Part shown: positions 34,133 to 44,093 of the stretch, piece by piece
Numbering within the stretch: the first letter of the stretch is position 1
How the letters are laid out: the number at the start of each line of letters is the position of its first letter
Assembly (NCBI GenBank): GCA_965225715.1
Contig: CBDDBK010000003.1
Coordinates: 124,001 to 188,000 of the forward strand
DNA length: 64,000 bases
From: CBDDBK01 sp965225715
GTDB lineage: Bacteria > Bacteroidota > Bacteroidia > Cytophagales > Flammeovirgaceae
Reading direction: 5' to 3'
Position numbers and translations under genes: made by a program
The notes under the pieces: model-generated
Database searches by the model: none
What the model was told of the DNA's origin: nothing
Seen by the model: only the letters and a program-made list of their open reading frames with translations

Positions 34133-36604
34133 ATGTCAAAAAAATATATTTTATTATATGTATTAATTTTACCTATAATATGTTCATTTTTAGAATCTTA
34201 TGGAAATGATAAGAAAAAATTTAAAGAGGCTCAAAACTACTATTATGATGGTGATTTTCGAAAGGCAAACGAACTTTTTTTGGAACTATTAAAAGTATAC
34301 CCTAATGATACCGAAATACTCTATGCTCTAGCTCATAATAGTTTAGCTTCAGAAAAATATGAAGTTTCTTTAAGATATTTTAATAAAGCATATAAAATTA
34401 CAAAAGGGCAAATTTTTGAGATAGTAGACTTATATTATTTGGGCTATTTAAATCATATTACGCATAGGTTTGATGAAGCAAAAGCAAAATATACTTTATT
34501 TAAAATAAAAATGAAACGAGAAGGCTTGTCTGAAATTTACTTACCTGAATTTGATTATGATATTCGGTTTTCTGATGTCCAGAATAAAATTAAACAATGT
34601 AACTATGCCCAAGAATTAGTAAAAACACCCGTAGATGTAGAAATATTGCCTTTAACAGGAAATATTAATACAAAATGGTTAGAGTATGCACCTGTAGTAT
34701 CGGCAGATTTGAACACTATGATTTATACAACTAGACGTCCAGAGTGTCAAGGTGAACCAACCGAAGATGGTTTATATCCTGAAGATATTTATATTTCTAA
34801 AAGGGATAAGACAGGCATTTGGCAAAAAGGAAGCCCTATTAATAAAAATCAATTGATTAATACTGTAGAGCATGATGCTACCGTAGCTTTATCTGCCGAT
34901 GCTAAAGAATTAATTATTTATCGCAACAAGAGCATAGTTAATATTTTTAAGAAAAATAAAAACTTTAGTTCAGGAGATTTATTTACTTCTTATTATGATA
35001 ATGGACAATGGAGTGAGCCTATACCTTTGCCAAAAACCATTAATTCAGATTATTGGGAAGCAAGTGCAAGTGTAACTGCCGATGGAAAAAAAATATTTTT
35101 TACCAGTGACAGACCTGGCGGGTTTGGAGGAGTTGATATTTATCTTTCAGAAAAAACCAGAAATGGTTTATGGGGAAAAGCTAAAAATTTAGGTTCTATT
35201 ATTAATACTAAATACGATGAAGATGCGCCTTATATTAATATAGATGGTAGTGTTTTACATTTTGCTTCAAAAGGTCATGATAATATGGGAGGATATGATA
35301 TATTTACATCTAAATATAATTTTAAGAATCATACTTGGTCAGAAGTCGAAAATATGGGCTATCCTATTAATACAAGTGCTAATGACACTCATTTTGCTTG
35401 GTCACCTGATGGATCTATTGGTTATTTCTCTTCTGAAAGATCTGATGGCCAAGGACTTAATGATATCTATACTATTCACTTCCCAGAAAGTAGATTTAAG
35501 TTTATTGCCCTTAGAGGTAAAGTCTATGACCAAGAAACAGGAGACCCTATACAAGCTAATATAGAAATTTATGATAATGAAAAACATGTTCTTATAGAAA
35601 TGAAAAAAAGTGATTCTAAAACGGGTGATTATTCTTTTACATTGCCACCCGGTAAAAACTATGGAATTTATTTTATAAAAGAAGGTTATTTGTTTAAATC
35701 AAGAAACTTTTATCAACCAAATCAATTTGAATATATAGATTATTATAAAGATATTTATTTAAAAAGATTAGAAGATAAAGCTTTAGAAGATCTAAAAAAT
35801 ACTTTTTTTGATAAGGATGAAAACTATTTATCAAAATTATCTCGTTATGATTTAATTAAATTAAAATCATTTGCCATAAAAAATCCAAATCAATTATCTT
35901 ATTTACGTTTAATATATACTTGTGATGTAAAAGATACAACAAAGTATAACAAGATTGTTAATGAAAATGCTAAAGATATAGAAAAACAATTAGAGGCGCT
36001 AAATATTGATGAAAATCAGATTGTTATAAAGCCTATTATACATCCAGTCAGCTACCCACCATCTAAAAGTCATGAGGTTCATCGTTCTATAGAATACTAC
36101 TCAGTTGATAAAAATAAGAACAATGAAATATCTAAAATTACTTCATATATAGAGGCTACTGAGATTACAGAAACATCAGATAACACTAACTCTGACCAGA
36201 GGATAAAAAAGTTATATGAAGAATTAAATAAAAAAGAAATAACACAAGGTAATTTATTAATAGAAGAAATGATTAATTTTGAAAATAATGTAAGTGGCCG
36301 AGATGATAAAGAATTTGAAAATATTGTAGAGAAAGTTAAATTCTTTATCGAAAAATATCCTCGATTAGTTATAGAAGTAGGAGGCTATACAGATTCTAAA
36401 GGTAGTGATGTTTATAATTTAAAACTTTCTAAAACAAGAGCTGATTTTGTTCGTCAAAGGCTTATAACAGAAGGTATTAATCCATCTCGTTTAGTCTCTA
36501 AAGGATATGGAGAGAAAGCGCCTATTGCTGATAATACTTCGGAAGAAGGGCGTATTTTGAATAGAAGAGTAGAGTTTAAAGTATCTCGTTTATATAAAAA
36601 ATAA
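34133..36604 (+). CDS. PorE-like OmpA-family protein with TPR, PD40 propeller and CpaI-type domains
   Basis: An 823-residue protein. Order: signal peptide (about 1-24); TPR repeats (about 28-150, YYDGDFRKANELFLELLK); a PD40/WD40-like propeller (about 180-460, with FFTSDRPGGFGGVDIYLSEK); a CarboxypepD-regulatory-like domain (about 460-560, LRGKVYDQETGDPIQANIEI); then a C-terminal OmpA peptidoglycan-binding domain (about 690-823, GGYTDSKGSDVYNLKLSKTR and NRRVEFKV). This is the architecture of PorE, the periplasmic anchor of the type IX secretion system (family knowledge), although other OmpA/PD40 proteins share it. With the PorP-like gene it supports a working T9SS. Confidence 0.85.
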   Translation: MSKKYILLYVLILPIICSFLESYGNDKKKFKEAQNYYYDGDFRKANELFLELLKVYPNDTEILYALAHNSLASEKYEVSLRYFNKAYKITKGQIFEIVDLYYLGYLNHITHRFDEAKAKYTLFKIKMKREGLSEIYLPEFDYDIRFSDVQNKIKQCNYAQELVKTPVDVEILPLTGNINTKWLEYAPVVSADLNTMIYTTRRPECQGEPTEDGLYPEDIYISKRDKTGIWQKGSPINKNQLINTVEHDATVALSADAKELIIYRNKSIVNIFKKNKNFSSGDLFTSYYDNGQWSEPIPLPKTINSDYWEASASVTADGKKIFFTSDRPGGFGGVDIYLSEKTRNGLWGKAKNLGSIINTKYDEDAPYINIDGSVLHFASKGHDNMGGYDIFTSKYNFKNHTWSEVENMGYPINTSANDTHFAWSPDGSIGYFSSERSDGQGLNDIYTIHFPESRFKFIALRGKVYDQETGDPIQANIEIYDNEKHVLIEMKKSDSKTGDYSFTLPPGKNYGIYFIKEGYLFKSRNFYQPNQFEYIDYYKDIYLKRLEDKALEDLKNTFFDKDENYLSKLSRYDLIKLKSFAIKNPNQLSYLRLIYTCDVKDTTKYNKIVNENAKDIEKQLEALNIDENQIVIKPIIHPVSYPPSKSHEVHRSIEYYSVDKNKNNEISKITSYIEATEITETSDNTNSDQRIKKLYEELNKKEITQGNLLIEEMINFENNVSGRDDKEFENIVEKVKFFIEKYPRLVIEVGGYTDSKGSDVYNLKLSKTRADFVRQRLITEGINPSRLVSKGYGEKAPIADNTSEEGRILNRRVEFKVSRLYKK

Positions 36605-36632
36605 AATAGCATATACTAAGATTATATAGAAC

Positions 36633-36702
36633 TATAAAGTTTTCTTATAAAAAAATAGAAGAGTTAATCTATTGATAATGAAATATTTATATTTTTTATA
36701 AG
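36633..36702. repeat. Perfect palindrome (family B, ends AGTTTTCTTATAAAAAA)
   Basis: AGTTTTCTTATAAAAAA and TTTTTTATAAGAAAACT are perfect 17-base inverted repeats around TTAATCTATTGATAATGA. The ends and core match the element at 6928-7033. It lies between the PorE-like gene and the NUDIX gene and could also act as a terminator hairpin. Confidence 0.65.
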
Positions 36703-36759
36703 AAAACTCTGTATAGAATTATAAGATCCTATGCTTAACAATTTCACTGAACAATTAAA

Positions 36760-37368
36760 ATGAAGGTAAAGATAATTAATCAGACAACTATCTTTGATGA
36801 TTTTTTCAAAATAAAAAAAGCAAATCTACAATATGAGATGTTTGATGGTCAAATGAGCAAGACTATCACGAGACTAAATTGTGAAAGAAGAAATAGTGTA
36901 GGTGCAGTAATTTTTAATCGAGATACTCAAAAAGTAGTTTTAGTAAATCAGTTTCGTTTTCCATGTTATCAAGAACAAAAAAGTCAATATCATGAAGGTT
37001 GGATAAGCGAAATTATTGCTGGTATAGTTGATGAAGGAGAAACGTCTGAAGATGCTATTAAAAGAGAAACTAAAGAGGAAACAGGTTATATCGTGGAAAA
37101 AACTGAAAAAATAGGAAAATTTTATCTCTCGCCAGGCTATTCTTCCGAACAGATTACACTTTATTATATTGAAATAGATAAGCAAACTTTGCAAAATACC
37201 AATAGAGGTCTATTATCTGAAGGTGAAAATATTAAAATAGTTGAATATGATTTAAAAGATTTATATTCAGCTATTTATAAGAATAAATTAGAAGATGCTA
37301 AGACAATTATTGGGATTCAATATTTACTCAACAAACATCAATTATTGGGATTCAATTGCACAGATTAA
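36760..37368 (+). CDS. NUDIX hydrolase, ADP-ribose pyrophosphatase-like
   Basis: A 202-residue protein with a complete Nudix box (G-x5-E-x7-REUxEExGU) at about residues 88-110, including RETKEETGY. It is preceded by the VGAVIFNRDTQKVVLVNQFR strand and followed by FYLSPGYSSEQITLYY, a pattern seen in NudF/ADP-ribose and GDP-mannose pyrophosphatases. The SPGYSSE segment favours the ADP-sugar group (inference). It is probably monocistronic or read with the YbbR gene, 51 bp downstream. Confidence 0.88.
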   Translation: MKVKIINQTTIFDDFFKIKKANLQYEMFDGQMSKTITRLNCERRNSVGAVIFNRDTQKVVLVNQFRFPCYQEQKSQYHEGWISEIIAGIVDEGETSEDAIKRETKEETGYIVEKTEKIGKFYLSPGYSSEQITLYYIEIDKQTLQNTNRGLLSEGENIKIVEYDLKDLYSAIYKNKLEDAKTIIGIQYLLNKHQLLGFNCTD

Positions 37369-37419
37369 TAAGAATATTTTAAAACGTATTGTATTATTTT
37401 AGCTGTAGTCAAAAAAAAA

Positions 37420-38430
37420 ATGGCAAAAAAAAGCTATTTAAGAATTATTAAGGTTTATATAAAATTATACTTTCGTAATTTAGAAATAAAATATAAAGCC
37501 ATAGACTCTTCTAAAATGAAAACATTTATAATATGTTTTACTATTTCTTTTTTTCTATGGCTTTTTAATTATTTAAATGAGAAACATACCGCAACTTTTG
37601 ATTTACCAATTTCTATCGTCACTACTAATGATACAAGTCATAAACTTATTTCTGTGGAAAAGCCACCTTCTTCAATCAGAGTTAATATTTCTGGACACGG
37701 GTGGTCACTGTTAAAATATATATTTTTTCCTGGAAAATCATTGGATTTACATCTTAAAAAACCTACCGAGCAATCCAGTATAAAAGTTAAAAACTTATTA
37801 CCTCAGATTAGTAAACTGTTTAATGATATTAAGGTAAACTATGTTTTAGAAGATAATATTGTTTTTAAATATGATACATTAACCCAAAAAAAAGTAGAAA
37901 TTAGAATAGATTCTGCTCATATTGCTCTTAGTAAAAACTATCGTATAGTGTCTACTATTAATTACTACCCAAAATCATTTATCCTAAAATCACCTTCTGG
38001 TTTTATTAATGATTACCCTGATACCTTATTCATAACTATTTCTGAAAAAGGCATCCAAAAAAGCTTTAATAAAAATTTCAAAATAGATTATCCCTTTACC
38101 AATAAGTTTAATACGATAAATTACAAATCAGTCGGTGTTCATTTTGAAGTACAAGCTTTTGATGTTCACGCTTCTTTACTTATTCCAAAAATCAAAAATT
38201 TTCCAAGATCTGCTGTTTTAGATACTCAAAACGTAATGGCTCATGTGCATTATCTCTTGCCTAGAAATAGAAACTTACCCTCTAAACAATATGTAGATAC
38301 TATAGAAGTTGAGTTGGATTTTAAAAAAATGAATAAAATAGACAATACTATTTGTCCAGATTATGCCTTCTTAGACAGTTTAAGAGAAGCAAAAGTTTTC
38401 CCTAAATGTTTTAATATTATTACCAAGTGA
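37420..38430 (+). CDS. YbbR-like domain protein, membrane-anchored
   Basis: A 336-residue protein with one transmembrane segment at about residues 34-50 (FIICFTISFFLWLFNYL), followed by extracytoplasmic YbbR-like repeats: a FDLPISIV strand, RVNISGHGW and later related strands. YbbR/CdaR proteins regulate the diadenylate cyclase CdaA in Firmicutes; in Bacteroidota the role is unclear (family knowledge). Neighbours often seen with it in this phylum, coaE and nusB, are not here. Confidence 0.8.
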   Translation: MAKKSYLRIIKVYIKLYFRNLEIKYKAIDSSKMKTFIICFTISFFLWLFNYLNEKHTATFDLPISIVTTNDTSHKLISVEKPPSSIRVNISGHGWSLLKYIFFPGKSLDLHLKKPTEQSSIKVKNLLPQISKLFNDIKVNYVLEDNIVFKYDTLTQKKVEIRIDSAHIALSKNYRIVSTINYYPKSFILKSPSGFINDYPDTLFITISEKGIQKSFNKNFKIDYPFTNKFNTINYKSVGVHFEVQAFDVHASLLIPKIKNFPRSAVLDTQNVMAHVHYLLPRNRNLPSKQYVDTIEVELDFKKMNKIDNTICPDYAFLDSLREAKVFPKCFNIITK

Positions 38431-38518
38431 TTTTTTTTTCTAAAAGTCTAAATTTTTGAAAAACGTACCATTTTTTATTCTTTCCATCTATTGTGAATTA
38501 CTAATTTTTCATTTTTTG

Positions 38519-38526
38519 TATTTTTG
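38519..38526 (+). promoter_or_regulatory. Candidate -7 element of gltB
   Basis: TATTTTTG matches TAnnTTTG and lies 37 bp before the ATG at 38563. It overlaps the TTG at 38524, so that codon would precede the transcript start and is unlikely to be used. Confidence 0.45.
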
Positions 38527-38562
38527 CAATTAAAAAGAACTGTACTATATTTTAACTCAACA

Positions 38563-41500
38563 ATGAACAACACTTTATACACACCTGAGCTAGAACATGA
38601 TTCTTGTGGCATTGGCTTTATAGCCCATTTAAAAAATAAAGTATCTCATAAAATTATCACAGATGCTTTATTAATGTTAGAAAATATGAAACATCGGGGT
38701 GGGGTAGGTGATGAAAAAAAATCAGGTGATGGGGCTGGAATTTTAATTCAATTACCGCACGAATTTTTTAAAGAAGAAATGAAGGGGCAGGGTATAAATT
38801 TACCCGAGTATGGCAATTATGGCGCTGGGCTTCTGTTTATGGATAAAGATATTAAGGTACAGGAAAAGTGTCGTCAAGCTATTAGGGAAAATGCAGATTC
38901 TTTGGGCTTAAAAGTATTGGGATACCGAAAAGTTCCCGTTTGCAATGACGATTTAGGACGGGCAGCTTTACGTACAGAACCTGCTATGTATCATGTATTT
39001 TTTACTTGGAAAGATGCAAGGAATAAAACACCAGATGATTTGGAAAGAAAACTTTTTATTTTAAAAATTAGTACCTTTCATGTAATACGGAACTCTTTAA
39101 ATGATACTGTTTTTTACTGGAATAGTTTGTCTTATAAAGTTTTACTTTATAAGGGTCAATTTGTCGCAGACCAAATTAGGAATTATTTTATAGATTTAAA
39201 AGACAAGCGTTTAGTAAGTGCTTTGGCTTTGATACATTCTCGTTTTTCTACCAATACTTTTCCTAACTGGAGATTAGCCCAACCTTTTAGGTATATAGCT
39301 CATAATGGAGAAATAAATACGATACGTGGAAATGTAAATTGGTTAATAGCCAGGGAGTCCTTATTAAAAACACCTCACTTTACTCAAGATGAGCTTCATA
39401 CAATTTTTCCGATTTGTAGTCATGATTCTTCAGATTCTTCTAATTTAGATAGAGTTGTAGAAATGTTAGTTTTGAGTGGTAAATCTCTACCCGAAGTCAT
39501 GATGATGTTGGTACCAGAGGCTTGGGATAATAATAATTTAATGGAACCATCTAAAAAGGCTTTTTATGAATATTTTGCTTCTATCATGGAACCTTGGGAC
39601 GGACCTGCCTCTATTTGTTTTACAGATGGAAAAATAGTTGGAGCTACTTTAGATAGAAATGGATTACGCCCCTCACGTTATTGTGTAACTGCCAATGACC
39701 AACTTATTATGGCATCCGAATCAGGAGTTTTACCAATAGATGAATCAGAGATTATTGAAAAAGGACGTCTACAGCCAGGAAAGATTTTTATAGCAGACTT
39801 ATCAAAAGGTAGAATTATTAGTGATAAAGAGTTAAAAAGTGAAATTTGCACTCAACATCCTTATCGCGAATGGTTGAATAATAATAAAGTAAGTCTAAAA
39901 GATTTAATTGTTCCCAATCAATATAAATCTCAATTTTTTGATACTGAAACACTTTATACGAAACAACAGCTTTTTGGCTATACTTTAGAAGATTTAAGAT
40001 CTATATTGATCCCTATGGTTGAAACCATAAAAGAACCTATAGGGGCTATGGGAACTGATACACCATTGGCTGTCTTATCCCAAAAATCACTTCATTTTTC
40101 CCACTACTTTAAACAGCTTTTTGCTCAAGTTAGTAATCCTCCCATAGATTCTCTCCGTGAAAAATTGGTCATGTCTCTATACATGATTTTAGGCTCAAGT
40201 GCTAATATTTTAGAACAAACTCCTAAACACTGCAAACAAATTACCCTTCAACAGCCTATTTTAACCGATAAAGATCTTGCCAAAATAGAGTTTATAGACG
40301 ATAACTTTTTTAAAGTTAAACGAATAAAAGTGGGTTTTAATCCAAACGGAGGAGAAGAAAATTTAGAAAAGGCGCTCAATAGAATCAATGAAGAATCATG
40401 TCAAGCTGTTAAAGCAGGTTATAATATCTTAATTATTTCTGATAAAGCAAGTGGAAGTACTTTAGCTCCAATTCCTACTTTATTAGCTGTTAGTAGTATT
40501 CATCAATATCTTACTAAAAATAAAATCCGAACATCTACTAGTTTAATCGTAGAAGGTGGTGATATTTGGGAAACACATCATTTTGCAACTTTAATTGGAT
40601 ATGGCGCTAACGCTATTAATCCATATTTGGTTTTTCAAACTTTGCGCTATCTTCATGAACAAAATACTTTTTCCGATCAAGTAACGGATTTACAGGAAGT
40701 TTATAGACGCTATATAAAAGCCATCGATTATGGCTTATTGAAAGTGATGGCAAAAATGGGAATTTCAACCTTGCAATCATATCATGGATCTCAAATATTT
40801 GAAATTCTTGGACTTGATAAAATCGTCGTAGAAAAATCGTTTACCTATTCTATTTCTAGAATTGGAGGTCTAAATTTTGATGATATAGCCCAAGAAGTAC
40901 TTGATAAATTTTACAATGCTTTTCCTAAACAAAGTTTCAAAGAAAAAACTTTAGATGTAGGGGGCATATATCAATGGAAACGACAAGGAGAGTACCATTC
41001 TTATAACCCTAAGACTATTCATTTACTTCAAAAATCTACTCGAAATAATGATTATAATTTATATAAGCAATTTGCAAAATGTATTAACGATCAAGATTCT
41101 TTAGCATGTACTTTACGAGGCTTAATAGATTTTAAAGAACGAACGCCTATACCATTAGATGAAGTAGAACCTATAGAAAATATTTTAAAACGCTTTGCCA
41201 CAGGGGCTATGTCTTTTGGTTCTATTTCTTATGAAGCCCATACAACCTTAGCAATTGCTATGAATAGAATTGGTGCTAAGAGTAATAGTGGTGAAGGTGG
41301 TGAAGATGAAAGACGCTATAAGCCATTACCAAATGGAGACTTTCTATCTTCAGCAATTAAACAGGTAGCTTCAGGGCGTTTTGGGGTAACTAGTTTTTAC
41401 TTAAATAATGCTATAGAACTTCAAATTAAAATGGCGCAGGGTGCAAAACCTGGAGAAGGCGGACAATTACCTGGACATAAAGTAGATGATTGGATAGCTT

Positions 41501-43107
41501 CAGTGCGGTGTTCCACACCAGGTGTAGGTCTTATCTCGCCTCCTCCTCATCATGATATATATTCTATAGAAGATTTAGCTCAACTAATTTACGATTTAAA
41601 AAATGCTAATCCTGATGCACGAATAAATGTAAAATTAGTAGCAGAAGCAGGTGTTGGAACGATTGCTGCAGGTGTAGCAAAAGCTCATTCAGATGTGATA
41701 CTTATTTCTGGTCATGATGGAGGAACAGGTGCTTCGCCAATTAGCTCTACAAGACATGCGGGCTTACCTTGGGAGTTAGGGCTTGCCGAAACACATCAAA
41801 CTCTTGTCATGAATAATTTAAGAAGTCGGGTAACACTTCAAACCGACGGACAAATTAAAACAGGACGAGATTTAGCTATAGCCACTTTATTAGGGGCTGA
41901 AGAGTGGGGGGTTGCTACAGCGGCATTGATAGTAGAAGGTTGTATCATGATGAGAAAATGCCATCTTAATACTTGTCCTGTAGGAATTGCTACTCAAAAT
42001 CCTGAGTTGAGAAGACTTTTTACAGGTAAGCCTGAACATGTAGTTAATCTTTTCTATTTTTTAGCTGAAGATCTACGAGAAATTATGGCTAATTTGGGTT
42101 TTAGGACAATTAATGAAATGGTTGGACAAGCAGATATTTTAAAAATAAAACCCACAATGCCTGCTAATAGTAAGGTTACTAAATTGCACTTGGAATCTTT
42201 GGTAACCAAGGTTAAAAGCCCTTCCCATGTAGGGTTATATAAACAACAAGAGCAAGATCATGAAATTGATGATATTTTAGATCATAAACTTATTAATGTA
42301 GCTGCCGATGCTTTAAAATTTCAAAAAACTATAAAAGCTGAATTTCCAATATTGAATAGAAATAGAACTACAGGTGCTATGCTTTCTTCTAAAGTTTCGA
42401 GACTTTACGGAAAAGAAGGATTAGCCGAAGACACCATTAACATTAAGTTTAGAGGTGTAGCAGGGCAGAGTTTTGCCGCTTTTTTGGCACCTGGTATTAC
42501 ATTTGAAATTGAAGGAGAATCCAATGATTATTTTGGTAAAGGCTTATCAGGAGGCAAACTGGCTATTTATCCTGACAGACTTAGCAACTTTGTAGCTCAT
42601 GAAAATCAAATTATTGGTAATGTTGCTTTCTATGGCGCTACATCTGGAAAAGCCTATATCAATGGATTAGCAGGAGAACGATTTTGTGTGCGAAATTCCG
42701 GAGTACAAGCTGTTGTTGAAGGGATTGGAGATCATGGTTGTGAATATATGACTGGGGGAAAAGTAATTATACTTGGAAAAGTTGGACGAAACTTTGCCGC
42801 AGGTATGAGTGGTGGAATTGCTTATATTTGGGATGTTTCTAAAACCTTCAGAAATTTTTGTACAGAAAGAAAAGTCGATTTTGATCCACTTGATTTTGAA
42901 GATTTTACTTTTATTCAACAGTTTATAATTGAACATTTAAATCATACTAATAGTAAAGTTGCCCAGTATATTTTAGATAATTGGGATAAAGAAAATAATG
43001 CTCAAAAGGCTAATTTTATTAAAGTAATTCCACGGGAATATAAGAAAGCAATCGCTGCAAATTGTAAAACCAAAAAATACCAAACTTCCGAAACTATCAC
43101 CAACTAA
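38563..43107 (+). CDS. gltB: Glutamate synthase large subunit
   Basis: About 1514 residues from ATG 38563; the alternative TTG at 38524 overlaps a promoter element. Domains in order: N-terminal Ntn-type glutaminase with the catalytic cysteine at about residue 15 (ELEHDSCGIGF), a central domain, an FMN-binding synthase barrel (KSNSGEGGEDERRY, SGHDGGTGASPISS), the [3Fe-4S] cysteines at about 1127, 1133 and 1138 (CIMMRKCHLNTCPVG), and the C-terminal GXGXG helix. It makes glutamate from glutamine and 2-oxoglutarate (family knowledge). The small subunit gltD is not adjacent; thyX follows. Confidence 0.96.
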   Translation: MNNTLYTPELEHDSCGIGFIAHLKNKVSHKIITDALLMLENMKHRGGVGDEKKSGDGAGILIQLPHEFFKEEMKGQGINLPEYGNYGAGLLFMDKDIKVQEKCRQAIRENADSLGLKVLGYRKVPVCNDDLGRAALRTEPAMYHVFFTWKDARNKTPDDLERKLFILKISTFHVIRNSLNDTVFYWNSLSYKVLLYKGQFVADQIRNYFIDLKDKRLVSALALIHSRFSTNTFPNWRLAQPFRYIAHNGEINTIRGNVNWLIARESLLKTPHFTQDELHTIFPICSHDSSDSSNLDRVVEMLVLSGKSLPEVMMMLVPEAWDNNNLMEPSKKAFYEYFASIMEPWDGPASICFTDGKIVGATLDRNGLRPSRYCVTANDQLIMASESGVLPIDESEIIEKGRLQPGKIFIADLSKGRIISDKELKSEICTQHPYREWLNNNKVSLKDLIVPNQYKSQFFDTETLYTKQQLFGYTLEDLRSILIPMVETIKEPIGAMGTDTPLAVLSQKSLHFSHYFKQLFAQVSNPPIDSLREKLVMSLYMILGSSANILEQTPKHCKQITLQQPILTDKDLAKIEFIDDNFFKVKRIKVGFNPNGGEENLEKALNRINEESCQAVKAGYNILIISDKASGSTLAPIPTLLAVSSIHQYLTKNKIRTSTSLIVEGGDIWETHHFATLIGYGANAINPYLVFQTLRYLHEQNTFSDQVTDLQEVYRRYIKAIDYGLLKVMAKMGISTLQSYHGSQIFEILGLDKIVVEKSFTYSISRIGGLNFDDIAQEVLDKFYNAFPKQSFKEKTLDVGGIYQWKRQGEYHSYNPKTIHLLQKSTRNNDYNLYKQFAKCINDQDSLACTLRGLIDFKERTPIPLDEVEPIENILKRFATGAMSFGSISYEAHTTLAIAMNRIGAKSNSGEGGEDERRYKPLPNGDFLSSAIKQVASGRFGVTSFYLNNAIELQIKMAQGAKPGEGGQLPGHKVDDWIASVRCSTPGVGLISPPPHHDIYSIEDLAQLIYDLKNANPDARINVKLVAEAGVGTIAAGVAKAHSDVILISGHDGGTGASPISSTRHAGLPWELGLAETHQTLVMNNLRSRVTLQTDGQIKTGRDLAIATLLGAEEWGVATAALIVEGCIMMRKCHLNTCPVGIATQNPELRRLFTGKPEHVVNLFYFLAEDLREIMANLGFRTINEMVGQADILKIKPTMPANSKVTKLHLESLVTKVKSPSHVGLYKQQEQDHEIDDILDHKLINVAADALKFQKTIKAEFPILNRNRTTGAMLSSKVSRLYGKEGLAEDTINIKFRGVAGQSFAAFLAPGITFEIEGESNDYFGKGLSGGKLAIYPDRLSNFVAHENQIIGNVAFYGATSGKAYINGLAGERFCVRNSGVQAVVEGIGDHGCEYMTGGKVIILGKVGRNFAAGMSGGIAYIWDVSKTFRNFCTERKVDFDPLDFEDFTFIQQFIIEHLNHTNSKVAQYILDNWDKENNAQKANFIKVIPREYKKAIAANCKTKKYQTSETITN

Positions 43108-43161
43108 AAATTAGTAATTAGATATAAGCTATCTATAAATACAATAATTTATATTTAAATA

Positions 43162-44061
43162 ATGCCTACTTTTAGAACATTTAGAAGTACAAACAAAGAT
43201 TTAGAAAATATATTAGGACAAGAATTTAAAATCTTAGATAAAGGCTTTATCCGGCTGGTAGATTATATGGGTGGTGATAATTCTATAGTCCAAGCTGCCA
43301 GAGTTTCTTATGGAAAAGGTACTAAAAAAGTTAGTCAAGACAGAAGTTTAATAAGGTATCTTATCAGACATAGGCATACTACTCCCTTAGAAATGTGTGA
43401 AATTAAATTTCATATAAAGTTGCCTATTTTTGTTGCTAGACAATGGGTTAGGCATAGGATGGCTAATATTAATGAATATTCAGCTAGATATTCTATCTTG
43501 GATAAGGAATTTTATATGCCAGATCAAACTGCTGAACAAAGCAAGATGAACAATCAAGGTAGGGGAGTTTTTATCGAAGGAGAAGAAAATAAAAAGAATT
43601 TAAAAAGAATTAAAAATTTATCTGAGCAGGCTTACCAAGATTATACCCAACTTTTAAATTTTGATGAATCAGGTAATCCTATAGAATCAGATCGAAAAGG
43701 CTTGGCAAGAGAGTTGGCTAGAATGGTTTTGCCAACTAATTATTTCACCCAGTGGTATTGGAAAATAGATTTACATAACCTCTTACATTTTATTTCTTTA
43801 AGGGCTGATTCTCACGCTCAGTACGAAATACGGGTTTATGCTCAAAAAATTGCTGAGATTGTAAAAATTTGGGTGCCCTATGTTTATGAAGCCTTTGAAG
43901 ATTATAAAATAAACGCTTTATATTTGTCTGGTATGGAAAAAATAGTGATAAAGCAGCTTTTACAAGGTCAAAAAATTGATAAAAATAGATCTAACCTTTC
44001 AAAACGGGAATGGGTAGAGTTTTTGGATAAACTTGATTTGGAAGAAGATAAAATAACTTGA
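43162..44061 (+). CDS. thyX: Flavin-dependent thymidylate synthase ThyX
   Basis: A 299-residue protein with the ThyX motif RHRMANINEYSARYS near residue 97, preceded by RHRHTTPLEMCEIKFHIKLP and followed by the substrate-binding LHNLLHFISLRADSHAQYEI. It methylates dUMP using FAD and methylenetetrahydrofolate, replacing ThyA (family knowledge). The length is at the long end of the family (220-300). It follows gltB by 54 bp; no thyA was seen in the window. Confidence 0.96.
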   Translation: MPTFRTFRSTNKDLENILGQEFKILDKGFIRLVDYMGGDNSIVQAARVSYGKGTKKVSQDRSLIRYLIRHRHTTPLEMCEIKFHIKLPIFVARQWVRHRMANINEYSARYSILDKEFYMPDQTAEQSKMNNQGRGVFIEGEENKKNLKRIKNLSEQAYQDYTQLLNFDESGNPIESDRKGLARELARMVLPTNYFTQWYWKIDLHNLLHFISLRADSHAQYEIRVYAQKIAEIVKIWVPYVYEAFEDYKINALYLSGMEKIVIKQLLQGQKIDKNRSNLSKREWVEFLDKLDLEEDKIT

Positions 44062-44093
44062 AATATCGTAATAATGATAAATTTTTTAGGTTT

